Shown piece by piece: positions 18,376 through 28,766 of a DNA stretch of 64,000 nt. The translations under genes were made by a program, and so were the position numbers. Numbering within the stretch: position 1 is the first letter of the stretch; every line of letters begins with the position of its first letter. The notes under the pieces are model-generated. The model saw only the letters and a program-made list of their open reading frames with translations, did no database searches and was not told the origin of the DNA. Origin of the DNA: Muriicola jejuensis. GTDB lineage: Bacteria; Bacteroidota; Bacteroidia; Flavobacteriales; Flavobacteriaceae. The DNA lies in the NCBI RefSeq assembly GCF_010671595.1, contig NZ_JAABOP010000001.1:558001-622000 (forward strand), written 5' to 3'.

Positions 18376-20784
18376 TTAGTTCTGTTCGACTTCCTTTTCG
18401 ATTACTTTTTTGATCTTTATCTCAGAGCCGTTATCCATGGCATTGAGAGCTTCGATCTTTGATTTTACTTCTTCCATTGTTCCGGTAAAGACCTGTTTAT
18501 CTGCGACCTTTTCTCCGTTTTCCGTGGTGGTTGTCACTACAGTGGCGGTAACGGTACCGTCCTCATTCTTTTCCATTTGCACCTTCACCTCTTTCTGCAT
18601 ACTCTGCTCCACTGCAGCTCCGGACATTTTATCCTGGTTGTAGGCCGTCACCTCATCTGCTGACAGGGCGATACTAGGCGCGATCACCAGGGCCACTACG
18701 GACATAAGCTTTAACAGGATGTTCAGGGAGGGTCCGGAAGTATCTTTGAAAGGGTCACCTACGGTATCCCCTACAACAGCAGCTTTATGGGCATCGGTCC
18801 CTTTTCTTCCATCAGCTTCGATCATCTTCTTGGCGTTGTCCCAGGCACCTCCTGCGTTCGATTGGAAGATCGCCATCAGTACACCTGCGGTAGTTACACC
18901 CGCGAGGAGACCACCGAGCATTTCAGCGCCGCCGATAAAGCCGACAGCAACCGGTACAGCGATAGCCAAAAGTCCGGGTAAAACCATTTCCTTTATAGAG
19001 GCCTTGGTGGAAATGGCGACACACTTCTCGTATTCAGCGACCCCGTTTGCCTCATCGAAGATCTTTCGGTCTGCAGGGGTGGCCTTGGAAATATCTGAAT
19101 CGTATTTTCTCATCACCTCCAGTGCAGCCTTCAGTTTTGGGATGTCCCTGAACTGGCGCCTTACCTCCTCGATCATGGCCATGGCCGCACGGCCAACGGC
19201 GTTCATGGAGAGGGCTGAGAAGACAAAGGGCAGCATACCCCCTACCAGCAAACCTGCCATGATATCGGGACGGCTTACGTCAATAGCGGTTACATTAGCC
19301 ACCTTCATAAAGGCAGAGAAAAGAGCCAGGGCTGTTAGGGCCGCAGAGGCGATCGCAAAACCTTTACCGATGGCAGCTGTGGTATTACCCACTGCATCGA
19401 GCTTGTCCGTCCTCTCCCGAACTTCTTTGGGAAGTTCCGCCATCTCGGCGATACCCCCAGCGTTATCAGAAATAGGTCCATAGGCATCAACAGCCAACTG
19501 AATGCCTGTATTAGCGAGCATTCCTACAGCTGCAATGGCTATTCCGTAAAGTCCAGCAAAATAATGGGATACGAGAATGGCTGCAGCGATCAGGATGATC
19601 GGCACGGCCGTAGACATCATCCCAACTCCGAGTCCGGCTATGATATTCGTTGCGGCACCAGTCTCGGACTGACGCACAATGGCACTTACAGGCTTGGTAC
19701 CTGTACCTGTATAATATTCTGTGATCTTTCCCACTCCGAGTCCGGCTACCAGTCCTGCGATAGTGGCCATAAATACACCCCAGGCACCGAACGGCAAGCC
19801 TTCAACGGTATCGGGGATCATGCCGTAAATGAGGAAATAGGAAGCAATGATCATGAGACCGGCAGAACCAAATTCGCCAATATTCAAAGCAGTCTGAGGG
19901 TTCCCCCCTTCTTTTACCTTTACGAAGAAGGTCCCTATGATGGACATAACGATCCCCACCGCGGCAAGGACCAGGGGCAGGTACACAGCACCCAGGCCTG
20001 CAAAATCAGGCGTAATGATATACGCTCCCAAAACCATGGTACCGATAATGGATCCTACATACGACTCAAAAAGGTCGGCTCCCATCCCGGCAACATCTCC
20101 CACGTTATCCCCGACGTTATCGGCTATAGTGGCAGGGTTGAGGGGGTGGTCTTCAGGAATTCCAGCTTCCACCTTTCCGACGAGGTCGGCCCCAACATCC
20201 GCGGCCTTGGTATAGATACCTCCCCCAACACGCGCAAAGAGAGCAATGGATGACGCCCCAAGCGAAAAGCCCGAAAGAACGTTCAACACCATGGCGAGGT
20301 TTTCTGCCTCGGGCCAGATATTCTGGTAGAGCATGAACAGGCTGCTAAGGCCCAGCACACCCAATCCGACAACGCCCAGTCCCATGACGGAACCTCCGGC
20401 AAAAGCCACTTCAAGAGCTTTCCCGAGAGAAGTCCTGGCAGCCTGGGTAGTTCGCACATTCGCCTTGGTGGCGACCCTCATCCCGATGAATCCGGCAAGG
20501 GCCGAACAGATGGCACCTACCACAAAGGACAGGGCAACCATTCCGTTGGATCCTACTTCATTTTCACCTTTGAAGTAGAGCAGGATGGCTACAGCCACCA
20601 CGAAGATCGATAAGATCTTGTACTCTGCCTTGAGGAAAGACATGGCACCGTCCGCTATATTTTTCGCGATCCTGGCCATATTGGCATCTCCCACTTCCTG
20701 TTTGGACACCCATATGTTTTTGAATAATACGAACAGCAAGGCGAGAACACCAAATGCCGGTAAAAGGGTTACGATCAATTCCAT
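18376..20784 (-). CDS. hppA: Membrane-bound ion-translocating pyrophosphatase
   Basis: Inner-membrane pump with about 16 transmembrane helices that couples PPi hydrolysis to H+ or Na+ export. The catalytic [11 protein letters not shown] and [12 protein letters not shown] motifs are intact. [10 protein letters not shown] carries Ala where K+-independent enzymes have Lys, so K+ dependence is expected; the pumped ion cannot be decided. At 802 residues it is longer than the family core. The last ~90 residues after the final helix form a charged, Thr/Val/Glu-rich soluble tail (from [10 protein letters not shown]). It is monocistronic, between two terminator/promoter regions. Confidence 0.96.
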   Translation of the reverse strand: MELIVTLLPAFGVLALLFVLFKNIWVSKQEVGDANMARIAKNIADGAMSFLKAEYKILSIFVVAVAILLYFKGENEVGSNGMVALSFVVGAICSALAGFIGMRVATKANVRTTQAARTSLGKALEVAFAGGSVMGLGVVGLGVLGLSSLFMLYQNIWPEAENLAMVLNVLSGFSLGASSIALFARVGGGIYTKAADVGADLVGKVEAGIPEDHPLNPATIADNVGDNVGDVAGMGADLFESYVGSIIGTMVLGAYIITPDFAGLGAVYLPLVLAAVGIVMSIIGTFFVKVKEGGNPQTALNIGEFGSAGLMIIASYFLIYGMIPDTVEGLPFGAWGVFMATIAGLVAGLGVGKITEYYTGTGTKPVSAIVRQSETGAATNIIAGLGVGMMSTAVPIILIAAAILVSHYFAGLYGIAIAAVGMLANTGIQLAVDAYGPISDNAGGIAEMAELPKEVRERTDKLDAVGNTTAAIGKGFAIASAALTALALFSAFMKVANVTAIDVSRPDIMAGLLVGGMLPFVFSALSMNAVGRAAMAMIEEVRRQFRDIPKLKAALEVMRKYDSDISKATPADRKIFDEANGVAEYEKCVAISTKASIKEMVLPGLLAIAVPVAVGFIGGAEMLGGLLAGVTTAGVLMAIFQSNAGGAWDNAKKMIEADGRKGTDAHKAAVVGDTVGDPFKDTSGPSLNILLKLMSVVALVIAPSIALSADEVTAYNQDKMSGAAVEQSMQKEVKVQMEKNEDGTVTATVVTTTTENGEKVADKQVFTGTMEEVKSKIEALNAMDNGSEIKIKKVIEKEVEQN

Positions 20785-20816
20785 TTTGATTTGTTATTTA
20801 TCTGTTAAAGCGGCTG

Positions 20817-20824
20817 CAAAAGTA
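20817..20824 (-). promoter_or_regulatory. -7 box for hppA
   Basis: TACTTTTG matches the consensus, 33 bases before the ATG. A TTG 24 bases upstream is a marginal -33 element. Confidence 0.5.
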
Positions 20825-20899
20825 GTAAAACGGATTAGAATAAAAAAGCAATTATTTCCCTGTAAACGAATGGGAATGGGAGCCAGGCGAATGACCGTA

Positions 20900-23392
20900 T
20901 CAGAAGTGGAAGCCAAAGGTTCCGGTTACGCTGAACGGCCTTGCTTCGGGGTTTTCCAGGTAATTCCCCCTGAAATTGAAATCGAGCCTGAAGATCTTGA
21001 AGATATTCCCTACCCCCAGGGAGTACTCCCAGTAGATCTTATCGGAAGGGGCATTAAGGGGGATGTTGGCAGGACTGTTCAGGGCGATGTTCTCTTCTGA
21101 AAGCTGGCCCCAGGCGCCTCTGATCCCCACGATCTCCCGTAGATTCCAGTCCCGTATCACCGGGATGCGAGAAAAGAACCTGCCGTTGAAATTCTGTTCG
21201 AGGTGCAGGGCCACGTAGGTGTCCGTCACGAACTCGTAGAAATCGAGGTTTGGAAAGGTATTATATAGGGTGAATAGCGTCTGATTGCCCGGGATCACAT
21301 TGAGAAGGCTCAGAGGCACCGTACCCACTGTCTTGCCCATTTCCACGGTACTCAGAAGTCGGCCAAAACCCCCGATCTGCCAGGGTTGGGTATAGGAGAA
21401 CTGGTACCTGGTATAGTTGAAGTCGCTTTCGAGAAATCCTTCGAGTCCCCTGGTGTAATTCAGAAAGAGGGTGGCGTATTCGTCGTTCACATCCCGCCTT
21501 TCCACCCCATAGCCAATGGTGCGTTTCCCGGGGGTGAAGATCAGGCTGGTGGTCAGGTCGAACTGCTTCACTTCGGAGGAAATACCCGTTGGGGAATCCG
21601 GGTCTACATAGTCCAGGTTAAAGGCCTCGGGCAATGCAGAACTCAGTGTCCTGAACGACCCGCCAAAACGGATCCTGAAATTCTTCAGGGGTTCTGCCTC
21701 GAGGTTCAAGGTGCTCAGGTTGATATTGGAAAGCCGGTCGTTGTTCCCTACGGTAAGGACAGACGAAGAAGCGACGCTCCTGCCCAGAACGTCGTTGGTC
21801 GCTGTCAGGCTCAGGCCCAGCTGTTCGATATCGCGGCGATTCCCCCCTGAGATGATAAGCCTGCTTTTCCGGTCCAGCAGAAATTTGGCCGAGAACCCGT
21901 GTTTGAATTTCCGATCCAAAAAACCGTAGGCCATGTACCCTTCCAGTCGCCAGGGATCATTCTGCCCGAAAAAGGTGCGAGCCCCTCCCCTGAGACGAAT
22001 CCCCTCAGCGTCGTTGTACCCGAAAGTACTGTAGATATCCCCAATATCCAGATTCCATTTGTCTATCTCCACGTAGCCGGATCCCAAAATGCTCACCAGG
22101 TTGTAATAGGTCTTGAACTTCGGCACCGTCTTCAGGGTATCCAGGAGGGTGTAGATCCCGGTCTCGTCCTTGTTCAGGGATTCCAGTCGGCTGCGGTTCC
22201 AAAAGGTGCTATCCTGTTGAAAGACCCTGGGATCATATGGATCCGTGGCTGTCCTGTAGAACTCATCAGGCCGGAGGTTGTCAAATATGTAGTGGTCGTA
22301 TACGGTGGTCCGCTTCCCGTAAATTCCCTTGGAACTCTCTTTTTTGTTCAGGGCAAAATCGGAAAGCATATAGTCCCTTTTCAAAAGGAAAACGGAATCG
22401 TTGACCACCTCGAAGTCCTGTTCAATATAGATCTCCTTCACCCAGTTGATGTTGGCACTTTTGGTTACCTGCAGGTTGATCTTTTTCAGGGCGTAAGTGG
22501 AATCATTGACCCAGAAATCACCTTTGAAGGTAAGTTCGTTCTTCCTCCTGGGGTAATAAATGATATGATAGCACCACTTGTTATCGATGAACGCGCTGTC
22601 CGTCAGGACATAGTTATACACATCTATCCCGGTACGGGAAAGCGGACTCGTAAAACTCTTGTCAAAGAACTTCAGGTAGTTCGCATAGACGTCGTAATCC
22701 GAGTACAGGTCCTGCACAAAGGCGGTGATCGCCTGATTGTTGCTGAAACCCGAATTCCTGTTGCCGAGCACATCCTCCCTTTCCTTTGGAATGAGGTTAT
22801 TTCCGTACACCTTGGAAAATACCTCGTTGAGGAAAATAGGTAAATAGGTTTTTCCCGTGATGCGGGAGGTATCGAGGTCGGCAAAGATAAATTCCAGCCC
22901 CCTGAACATGCGGCTGTTGATCAGCGCACTGTCTATGGTGTTGAGGTCGAATTCTATCTTTTCGTATTTGTCGTATTCGTATTGTTTGAATTTGCGAAGG
23001 CCGTTGATCCTCTTCTTGGCCCAGATCTTTCGCAGAATGTCGATGGCAGGGTTGTTCTTTTTGGACTGTTTGCCCGAATACACCACGACCTCATCGAGCT
23101 GTTCCCCTTCCAGCAGTACGATGGTCAGGTCGTAATTCACGGCCGCAGGCAAAGGGACTTCCAGGGTCTGGTAGCCGATAAACGAAACGAGTATACTGTT
23201 GTACCGGGTATCCGATTCGAGATAAAATCGCCCGTTGTCATTGGTGATGGTCCCCAGGGTAGAATTGGGGAAGATGACGTTGGCAAAGGCCACCGGTTCG
23301 CCGACTTCATCCACGACGATCCCACTCACCTTGGTCTGGGCCACACAGAGACCGGCAATGAGGAAAAGGATCGGGAAAAGGCGTATTCTCAT
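20900..23392 (-). CDS. Outer-membrane protein with carboxypeptidase-like domain, DUF5686 family
   Basis: 830 residues. A signal peptide ends near VAQ (residues 17-19). Next comes a carboxypeptidase-regulatory-like (CarboxypepD_reg) beta-sandwich (VSGIVVDEVGEPVAFANV), then a large DUF5686-type region that alternates short beta strands and ends in FGFHF, an aromatic C-terminus typical of outer-membrane barrels. The function of the family is unknown; it resembles TonB-dependent receptor neighbours in architecture but has no plug domain. It is a single gene with no clear partner nearby. Confidence 0.85.
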   Translation of the reverse strand: MRIRLFPILFLIAGLCVAQTKVSGIVVDEVGEPVAFANVIFPNSTLGTITNDNGRFYLESDTRYNSILVSFIGYQTLEVPLPAAVNYDLTIVLLEGEQLDEVVVYSGKQSKKNNPAIDILRKIWAKKRINGLRKFKQYEYDKYEKIEFDLNTIDSALINSRMFRGLEFIFADLDTSRITGKTYLPIFLNEVFSKVYGNNLIPKEREDVLGNRNSGFSNNQAITAFVQDLYSDYDVYANYLKFFDKSFTSPLSRTGIDVYNYVLTDSAFIDNKWCYHIIYYPRRKNELTFKGDFWVNDSTYALKKINLQVTKSANINWVKEIYIEQDFEVVNDSVFLLKRDYMLSDFALNKKESSKGIYGKRTTVYDHYIFDNLRPDEFYRTATDPYDPRVFQQDSTFWNRSRLESLNKDETGIYTLLDTLKTVPKFKTYYNLVSILGSGYVEIDKWNLDIGDIYSTFGYNDAEGIRLRGGARTFFGQNDPWRLEGYMAYGFLDRKFKHGFSAKFLLDRKSRLIISGGNRRDIEQLGLSLTATNDVLGRSVASSSVLTVGNNDRLSNINLSTLNLEAEPLKNFRIRFGGSFRTLSSALPEAFNLDYVDPDSPTGISSEVKQFDLTTSLIFTPGKRTIGYGVERRDVNDEYATLFLNYTRGLEGFLESDFNYTRYQFSYTQPWQIGGFGRLLSTVEMGKTVGTVPLSLLNVIPGNQTLFTLYNTFPNLDFYEFVTDTYVALHLEQNFNGRFFSRIPVIRDWNLREIVGIRGAWGQLSEENIALNSPANIPLNAPSDKIYWEYSLGVGNIFKIFRLDFNFRGNYLENPEARPFSVTGTFGFHF

Positions 23393-23484
23393 AGTGTAAA
23401 GCTCGGCGGTCTTTTGGGAAATGGAGGTACCCTTATGTGAAACCCCTGGTCATTCAACTTAATTATCCTGAAAAATTACGGATA

Positions 23485-23517
23485 AAAAAACTTCGCCTGC
23501 ATTAGGAAGACGAAGTT
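23485..23517 (-). terminator. Terminator after pdhB
   Basis: On the minus strand AACTTCG / CGAAGTT stem with a 15-base loop, followed by a run of seven T. It lies 24 bases after the stop. Confidence 0.85.
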
Positions 23518-23540
23518 TTGTCGGGAATATTGTGGTGTTC

Positions 23541-24518
23541 TTACTTGTACATCACCTTTTTTACGGCCCGGATCACGTCTTCATGGTTGGGCAGCCATTC
23601 TTCCAGCAGTACGGGAGAATAAGGCGCAGGCGTATCAGCCGTATTGATCTTGGCGATCGGGGCATCGAGGTAATCGAAGGCTTTTTGTTGTACCTGGTAA
23701 GTAATTTCGGTGGCGACATTCCCAAAAGGCCAGGCCTCCTCGAGGATCACCAGTCGGTTAGTCTTTTTCACGGATCTGAGGATGGCTTCCGTATCCATGG
23801 GTTTTACCGTCCTCAGGTCGATAATTTCGCATTCAATCCCTTCTTTCTCGAGTTCTTCGGCAGCCTTGTAGGCTTCTTTGATGATCTTCCCGAAAGACAC
23901 AATGGTGACATCCTTACCTTCCCGTTTGATCTCGGCCACACCCAATGGGATGGTGTACTCTCCTTCAGGCACCTCTCCCTTGTCTCCATACATCTGTTCG
24001 GATTCCATGAAGATCACGGGGTCGTTATCGCGAATGGCCGATTTGAGTAGGCCTTTGGCGTCTTTGGGATTCGATGGCACTACCACCTTTAAGCCCGGGC
24101 AGTTGGCATACCAGCTTTCAAAGGCCTGGGAGTGGGTGGCAGCCAGCTGACCCGCGGAGGCGGTTGGCCCTCTGAATACGATGGGACAATCAAACTGTCC
24201 ACCGGACATCTGCCGGATCTTGGCGGCATTATTGATGATCTGGTCAATGCCTACCAGGGCAAAGTTAAAGGTCATAAATTCTATGATAGGTCGGTTGCCA
24301 TTCATGGCAGAACCTACTCCAACTCCGGCGAAACCAAGTTCTGAGATCGGAGTGTCTATCACCCTGCGGGGTCCGAATTCGTCCAGCATCCCTTTGGAGG
24401 CCTTGTACGCCCCGTTGTATTCTGCCACTTCTTCTCCCATGAGGTAAATCGACTCGTCCCGCCTCATTTCCTCCGACATGGCCTCTGCGATCGCTTCCCT
24501 GAATTGAATTGTCTTCAT
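23541..24518 (-). CDS. pdhB: Pyruvate dehydrogenase E1 component, beta subunit
   Basis: 325-residue transketolase-type beta chain. With the alpha chain (not in the window) it decarboxylates pyruvate with thiamine diphosphate. Typical stretches are the start KTIQFREAIAEAMSEEMRRD, the MGEEVAEYNGAYK region, and VIDTPISELGFAGVGVGSA. The C-terminal domain has EEAWPFGNVATEI. The separate position from pdhA and E2 is common in Flavobacteria. It is transcribed divergently from etfBA. Confidence 0.93.
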   Translation of the reverse strand: MKTIQFREAIAEAMSEEMRRDESIYLMGEEVAEYNGAYKASKGMLDEFGPRRVIDTPISELGFAGVGVGSAMNGNRPIIEFMTFNFALVGIDQIINNAAKIRQMSGGQFDCPIVFRGPTASAGQLAATHSQAFESWYANCPGLKVVVPSNPKDAKGLLKSAIRDNDPVIFMESEQMYGDKGEVPEGEYTIPLGVAEIKREGKDVTIVSFGKIIKEAYKAAEELEKEGIECEIIDLRTVKPMDTEAILRSVKKTNRLVILEEAWPFGNVATEITYQVQQKAFDYLDAPIAKINTADTPAPYSPVLLEEWLPNHEDVIRAVKKVMYK

Positions 24519-24560
24519 AAACTTGTTTTTCTCTACCTGAAATCACATCAAAATGCGAAC

Positions 24561-24568
24561 AAAAATAG
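24561..24568 (-). promoter_or_regulatory. -7 box for pdhB
   Basis: TATTTTTG, an exact TAnnTTTG match 43 bases before the start; the -33 element is not clear. Confidence 0.45.
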
Positions 24569-24656
24569 CAAATAATCCATCAATTAAACCGGCGGTAACG
24601 GCAAAAACATTTTAAAAATTTATTATGCATGCATAGTATTTTTGGTTTTATTTGGT

Positions 24657-24664
24657 TATCTTTG
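24657..24664 (+). promoter_or_regulatory. -7 box for etfBA
   Basis: TATCTTTG, an exact TAnnTTTG match 36 bases before the etfB ATG; no -33 TTTG at the usual spacing. Confidence 0.45.
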
Positions 24665-24699
24665 AAGCCGTATTATTTCTCAAAACAAGCATTACTCAG

Positions 24700-25446
24700 A
24701 TGAAGATATTAGTATGTATCAGCAATGTTCCGGATACCACTTCCAAGATCAATTTCACGGCAGACCAGACGAAGTTTGACACTACCGGGGTGCAGTTCGT
24801 GATCAATCCCAATGATGAGTTTGGCCTTACCCGGGCCATGTGGTTCAAGGAAAAGCAGGGTGCCACCGTTCACGTGGCCACAGTAGGGGGTCCCGGAGTG
24901 GAACCCACCATGCGCAAGGCATTGGCCATAGGGGCCGATGAGGGCATCAGGATCAATGCCGAACCCACAGACGGGTTCTTCGTTGCGAGTCAACTTGCCG
25001 AGGTGATAAAAAACGGCGGTTACGACCTGATTATAGCGGGGAGGGAATCCATTGACTACAACGGGGGCATGGTTCCCGGGATCATCGCAGCCCTGCTGGA
25101 TATTCATTTCGTGAACACCTGTATTGGCCTGGAGATAGAAGGAAATAAAGTAAAGGCCGTAAGGGAGATCGACGGGGGAAAAGAGACCCTGGAAACTTCT
25201 TTACCTCTTATTATCGGAGGCCAAAAAGGCCTGGTTGAGGAATCTGACCTCAGAATCCCCAACATGAGAGGGATCATGATGGCCCGTCAGAAAAAACTCA
25301 ACGTCGTTGAACCTGTGGAGGCCATTCACGCGATGTCAGACAAGACCTTCGACAAGCCTGCTCCGAAAGGGCCCGTAAAGCTCGTGGATGCAGATAACGT
25401 AGGAGAACTCGTCAACCTGCTTCACAGCGAAGCGAAAGTCATTTAA
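24700..25446 (+). CDS. etfB: Electron transfer flavoprotein, beta subunit
   Basis: 248-residue EtfB/FixA that binds AMP and, with EtfA, passes electrons from acyl-CoA dehydrogenases to the quinone pool. The start MKILVCISNVPDTTSKI at 24700 is the family start; the open frame upstream is promoter DNA. The signature AIGADEGIRI, AGRESIDYNGG and RIPNMRGIMMARQKKL (recognition loop type) are present. etfA follows after 30 bases. Confidence 0.95.
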   Translation: MKILVCISNVPDTTSKINFTADQTKFDTTGVQFVINPNDEFGLTRAMWFKEKQGATVHVATVGGPGVEPTMRKALAIGADEGIRINAEPTDGFFVASQLAEVIKNGGYDLIIAGRESIDYNGGMVPGIIAALLDIHFVNTCIGLEIEGNKVKAVREIDGGKETLETSLPLIIGGQKGLVEESDLRIPNMRGIMMARQKKLNVVEPVEAIHAMSDKTFDKPAPKGPVKLVDADNVGELVNLLHSEAKVI

Positions 25447-25476
25447 GCTCATACAAATCCAAAGAAATACACCGAT

Positions 25477-26445
25477 ATGTCTGTTCTAGTATATACCGAA
25501 TCCGAAAACGGAAAATTTAAGAAAAGTGCCCAGGAGGCGGCATCCTATGCCTACAAAGTGGCCCAGGATATGGGTACGACCGTCTCGGCGGTCTGCTTCG
25601 GGGTAGAAGACACCTCCGCCCTCGGTAACTACGGGGTAAGCAAGGTGCTGAAAGTTCAGGCCGACTCCCTGAAGGCCTTTAATGCAAAGGCCTATGCATC
25701 CGCGATTGCCGGGGCTGTAAAAAAGGAAGGGGTCAAGGTCGTGGTGCTGAGTTCCAGTACGGACTCCAAATACCTGGGAGGCCTGCTCTCTGGGATGCTC
25801 AAGGCGGGATATGTCCCCAACGTCGTGGCTGCCCCCGACAGTGTGTCGCCCTTGGTCGTTAAACGCATGGCCTTCAGCAATAAAGGTTTTGCCCATACGG
25901 AGATCACCACGGACATCAAGATCTTAGGGGTCTCCAACAACGCTTTTGGTGTCCATGAAAATAAGTCGGCTCTGACCGAGGAAAACTTTAGTCCTTCTCT
26001 GGAAGAGGGGATATTCTCCACCAAATCCGTCAATGTGGATAAGGTCGCCGGGGAGGTCACCATTGCAGATGCAGACATCGTAGTGTCTGCCGGAAGGGGT
26101 TTGAAAGGTCCGGAGAACTGGGAAATGATTGAAGACTTAGCTAAGGTCCTCGGCGCAGCCACTGCCTGTTCCAAACCGGTCAGCGATATGGGCTGGAGGC
26201 CTCACGGGGAACACGTGGGCCAAACCGGTAAACCGGTGGCCAGCAACCTTTATATCGCCATTGGGATCTCCGGTGCCATACAGCACCTGGCCGGGGTCAG
26301 CGCCTCCAAGGTAAAGGTAGTCATCAACACCGATCCCGAAGCCCCTTTCTTCAAAGCAGCAGATTATGGTATTGTCGGTGATGCATTCGAAGTGGTCCCT
26401 AAACTCATCGAAAAATTAAAGGAATTTAAGGCCCAGAACGCCTAA
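25477..26445 (+). CDS. etfA: Electron transfer flavoprotein, alpha subunit
   Basis: 322-residue EtfA/FixB, the FAD-binding subunit. The C-terminal FAD domain shows VSAGRGLKGPENW, GQTGKPVASNLYIAIGISGAIQH and INTDPEAPFFKAADYGIVGD. It forms a dimer with EtfB and is cotranscribed with it. A terminator hairpin follows. Confidence 0.96.
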   Translation: MSVLVYTESENGKFKKSAQEAASYAYKVAQDMGTTVSAVCFGVEDTSALGNYGVSKVLKVQADSLKAFNAKAYASAIAGAVKKEGVKVVVLSSSTDSKYLGGLLSGMLKAGYVPNVVAAPDSVSPLVVKRMAFSNKGFAHTEITTDIKILGVSNNAFGVHENKSALTEENFSPSLEEGIFSTKSVNVDKVAGEVTIADADIVVSAGRGLKGPENWEMIEDLAKVLGAATACSKPVSDMGWRPHGEHVGQTGKPVASNLYIAIGISGAIQHLAGVSASKVKVVINTDPEAPFFKAADYGIVGDAFEVVPKLIEKLKEFKAQNA

Positions 26446-26467
26446 ATTTTGTTAATTTGTGCCTTCG

Positions 26468-26518
26468 AAGGGCTGTTTAAATACTTAGGACATTCCCTAT
26501 ATTTATACAGCCCTTTTT
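26468..26518 (+). terminator. Terminator after etfA
   Basis: AAGGGCTGT (26468-26476) pairs perfectly with ACAGCCCTT (26507-26515) across a 30-base loop, followed by T-run. The long loop makes it less typical. Confidence 0.6.
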
Positions 26519-26533
26519 GGTATTGGAGTGATT

Positions 26534-27163
26534 ATGAGCTTAGTCAGGTTAAAAATAAAGGGCATCTCTTACAGTCAGACCCAGAACGGGGCTTATGCCC
26601 TTATTCTGAATGAGGTTGAAGGGGACAGAAAGTTGCCCATCGTGATCGGCGCCTTTGAGGCCCAATCCATAGCCATCGCCCTGGAAAAGGAAATCAAGCC
26701 TCCCAGGCCACTTACCCATGACCTTTTCAAGAATTTTGCGGACCGGTTCGACATCGTTGTCAAACAGGTCATCATCCACAAATTAGTAGATGGGGTCTTC
26801 TACTCCAGCATCATCTGCGAACGAGACAAGGTAGAGGAAATCATCGATGCCCGGACCTCCGATGCCATTGCCCTGGCCCTGCGTTTTAATGCGCCCATCT
26901 TCACCTACAGGACCATTCTTGACAAAGCAGGTATCTTCCTCAAATTCTCTTCCAAGGAAAAGGAAAAAGAGGAGATCGATGACAGCATTGTGGTAGACGA
27001 GATCCTGCAGGAAGGAGAGACGGTAGAGATAGACCCGGGTTCTCAGGCTCCCTACAAGGAGCTGAGCATGGACGAACTGCGAAAAGAACTGGAAAAGGCC
27101 GTGGCCAGTGAAGACTATGAAAAGGCCGCCCGTTTGAGGGACGAAATCTCCAAACGCAAATGA
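26534..27163 (+). CDS. Bifunctional nuclease (DUF151) family protein with UvrB/C motif
   Basis: 209 residues. The N-terminal ~130 residues are a BFN/DUF151 domain (PIVIGAFEAQSIAIALE, then ARTSDAIALALRFNAPIF). The C-terminal ~40 residues are a UVR motif (MDELRKELEKAVASEDYEKA-type helix pair) that mediates protein contacts in UvrB/UvrC and Clp-related proteins. The activity in Bacteroidetes is not established. I start at ATG 26534; a GTG two codons upstream is also possible. It lies just before the nucleoside transporter (17-base gap), probably in one transcript. Confidence 0.88.
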   Translation: MSLVRLKIKGISYSQTQNGAYALILNEVEGDRKLPIVIGAFEAQSIAIALEKEIKPPRPLTHDLFKNFADRFDIVVKQVIIHKLVDGVFYSSIICERDKVEEIIDARTSDAIALALRFNAPIFTYRTILDKAGIFLKFSSKEKEKEEIDDSIVVDEILQEGETVEIDPGSQAPYKELSMDELRKELEKAVASEDYEKAARLRDEISKRK

Positions 27164-27180
27164 TCTGCTAGCGCACACCT

Positions 27181-28656
27181 ATGAAGCCAGGATTTTGGAT
27201 GCTGTCATTCGTTTTACTGCTCTCCTTCCCTGTTCTGGGTCAGGAACTCGTCCCTTCAGACAGCCTTTTAAATGACAGCGTACCGATTGTTTTACAGCTT
27301 GCGGATAGCAATCCCATGGCAAATCCGGCCAGCCCCATTCTCCCGAACCAGGGCTTTTCCCTGGACAGCCTCTGGAGGGGAGTCCTCGGCATGCTGGTCC
27401 TATTGCTGATCTCCTATATTTTCTCAGCCAACCGGAAGGCCATTAACTGGAGGACCACCGCCATAGGCCTGGGTATACAACTTTCCCTGGCCATCGGCAT
27501 CCTGAAAGTCCCGGCTATACAATGGTTCTTCAACAAGCTCGGGCAGTTCTTCAACGAGATCCTGAAATATACCATGGCGGGGAGCGAATTTATCTTCGGC
27601 GGACTGCTCAACCTGGATAACCCCAACATCGGCTATATCTTCGCCTTTCAGATCCTGCCCACCATCATCTTTTTCTCGGCTCTTACCTCCGTCCTTTATT
27701 ACCTGGGGGTCATCCAAAAGATCGTCAAGGGCCTCGCCTGGTTGCTTACCCGTTTCCTGGGTATCTCCGGGGCCGAGAGCCTGAGTGTGTCCGGGAATAT
27801 CTTTCTGGGGCAGACCGAGGCACCCCTGCTGATCAAGGCCTACCTCGAAAAAATGAACCGCTCGGAGATCCTGCTGGTCATGATTGGTGGGATGGCCACG
27901 GTGGCAGGTGGGGTACTCGCAGCTTATATCGGGTTCCTGGGGGGAAATGACGAACAGCTGAGGCTCGAATTCGCCCGTCACCTCATCGCTGCATCCGTGA
28001 TGGCAGCCCCCGGGGCCATCGTGATCTCCAAGATGCTGTATCCACAGACCGAAGCCATAAACAAAGAGATCCATGTCTCCACAGAAAAAATTGGCTCCAA
28101 CATCCTGGATGCCATTGCGAACGGCACTACGGAAGGCCTTAAACTGGCTGTAAATGTCGGGGCGATGTTATTGGTTTTTGTGGCCTTTATCGCCATGATC
28201 AACGGTATCCTGGGATGGGTGGGCGACCTCACCTCCCTAAACCCCTGGATCAGTGCGAATTCTGCCTATGACCAGCTCTCACTTGAGGCGGTGCTGGGTG
28301 TGATCTTCGCCCCCCTGATGTGGCTGATCGGGGTCAATTCCGAGGACATCCTCCTTATGGGGCAGTTACTGGGTGTTAAACTGGCCGCCAGCGAATTTAT
28401 TGGCTACATACAGCTGGCCGACCTGAAGGATTTTAGCAACGGGACGCATTTCGCATACAACAAGTCCGTGATCATGGCCACCTATATGCTCTGCGGATTC
28501 GCCAATTTCGCGTCTATAGGCATACAGATCGGCGGTATAGGCTCACTGGCCCCGGGTCAGAGAAAAACCCTCTCAGAATTCGGGATGAAAGCCGTTCTTG
28601 GCGGCACCCTCGCCTCCCTGCTCTCAGCCACTTTTGCCGGAATGATCCTGGGATAG
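27181..28656 (+). CDS. Concentrative nucleoside transporter (NupC/CNT family)
   Basis: 491 residues with an N-terminal signal-like segment (residues 1-21, ending VLG-Q), a ~45-residue Ser/Pro-rich linker and the CNT membrane core. Family motifs GNIFLGQTEAPLLI, GGMATVAGGVLAAYIG and GVNSEDILLMGQLLGVKL are intact. It should import nucleosides with Na+ or H+. The signal-like extension before the membrane core is longer than in E. coli NupC. Two deoxynucleoside kinases and thyA in the window would act on the imported material. Confidence 0.93.
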   Translation: MKPGFWMLSFVLLLSFPVLGQELVPSDSLLNDSVPIVLQLADSNPMANPASPILPNQGFSLDSLWRGVLGMLVLLLISYIFSANRKAINWRTTAIGLGIQLSLAIGILKVPAIQWFFNKLGQFFNEILKYTMAGSEFIFGGLLNLDNPNIGYIFAFQILPTIIFFSALTSVLYYLGVIQKIVKGLAWLLTRFLGISGAESLSVSGNIFLGQTEAPLLIKAYLEKMNRSEILLVMIGGMATVAGGVLAAYIGFLGGNDEQLRLEFARHLIAASVMAAPGAIVISKMLYPQTEAINKEIHVSTEKIGSNILDAIANGTTEGLKLAVNVGAMLLVFVAFIAMINGILGWVGDLTSLNPWISANSAYDQLSLEAVLGVIFAPLMWLIGVNSEDILLMGQLLGVKLAASEFIGYIQLADLKDFSNGTHFAYNKSVIMATYMLCGFANFASIGIQIGGIGSLAPGQRKTLSEFGMKAVLGGTLASLLSATFAGMILG

Positions 28657-28766
28657 CTTCAAGGTTCACCCTTCGTTGATAAGTTTTCAAAACAAGGGGG
28701 AGACCACGGCCGAATCAAAGTGACGCTTTTTTTATTTTTATGCCCACACCCAATGAAAGATTTCCA

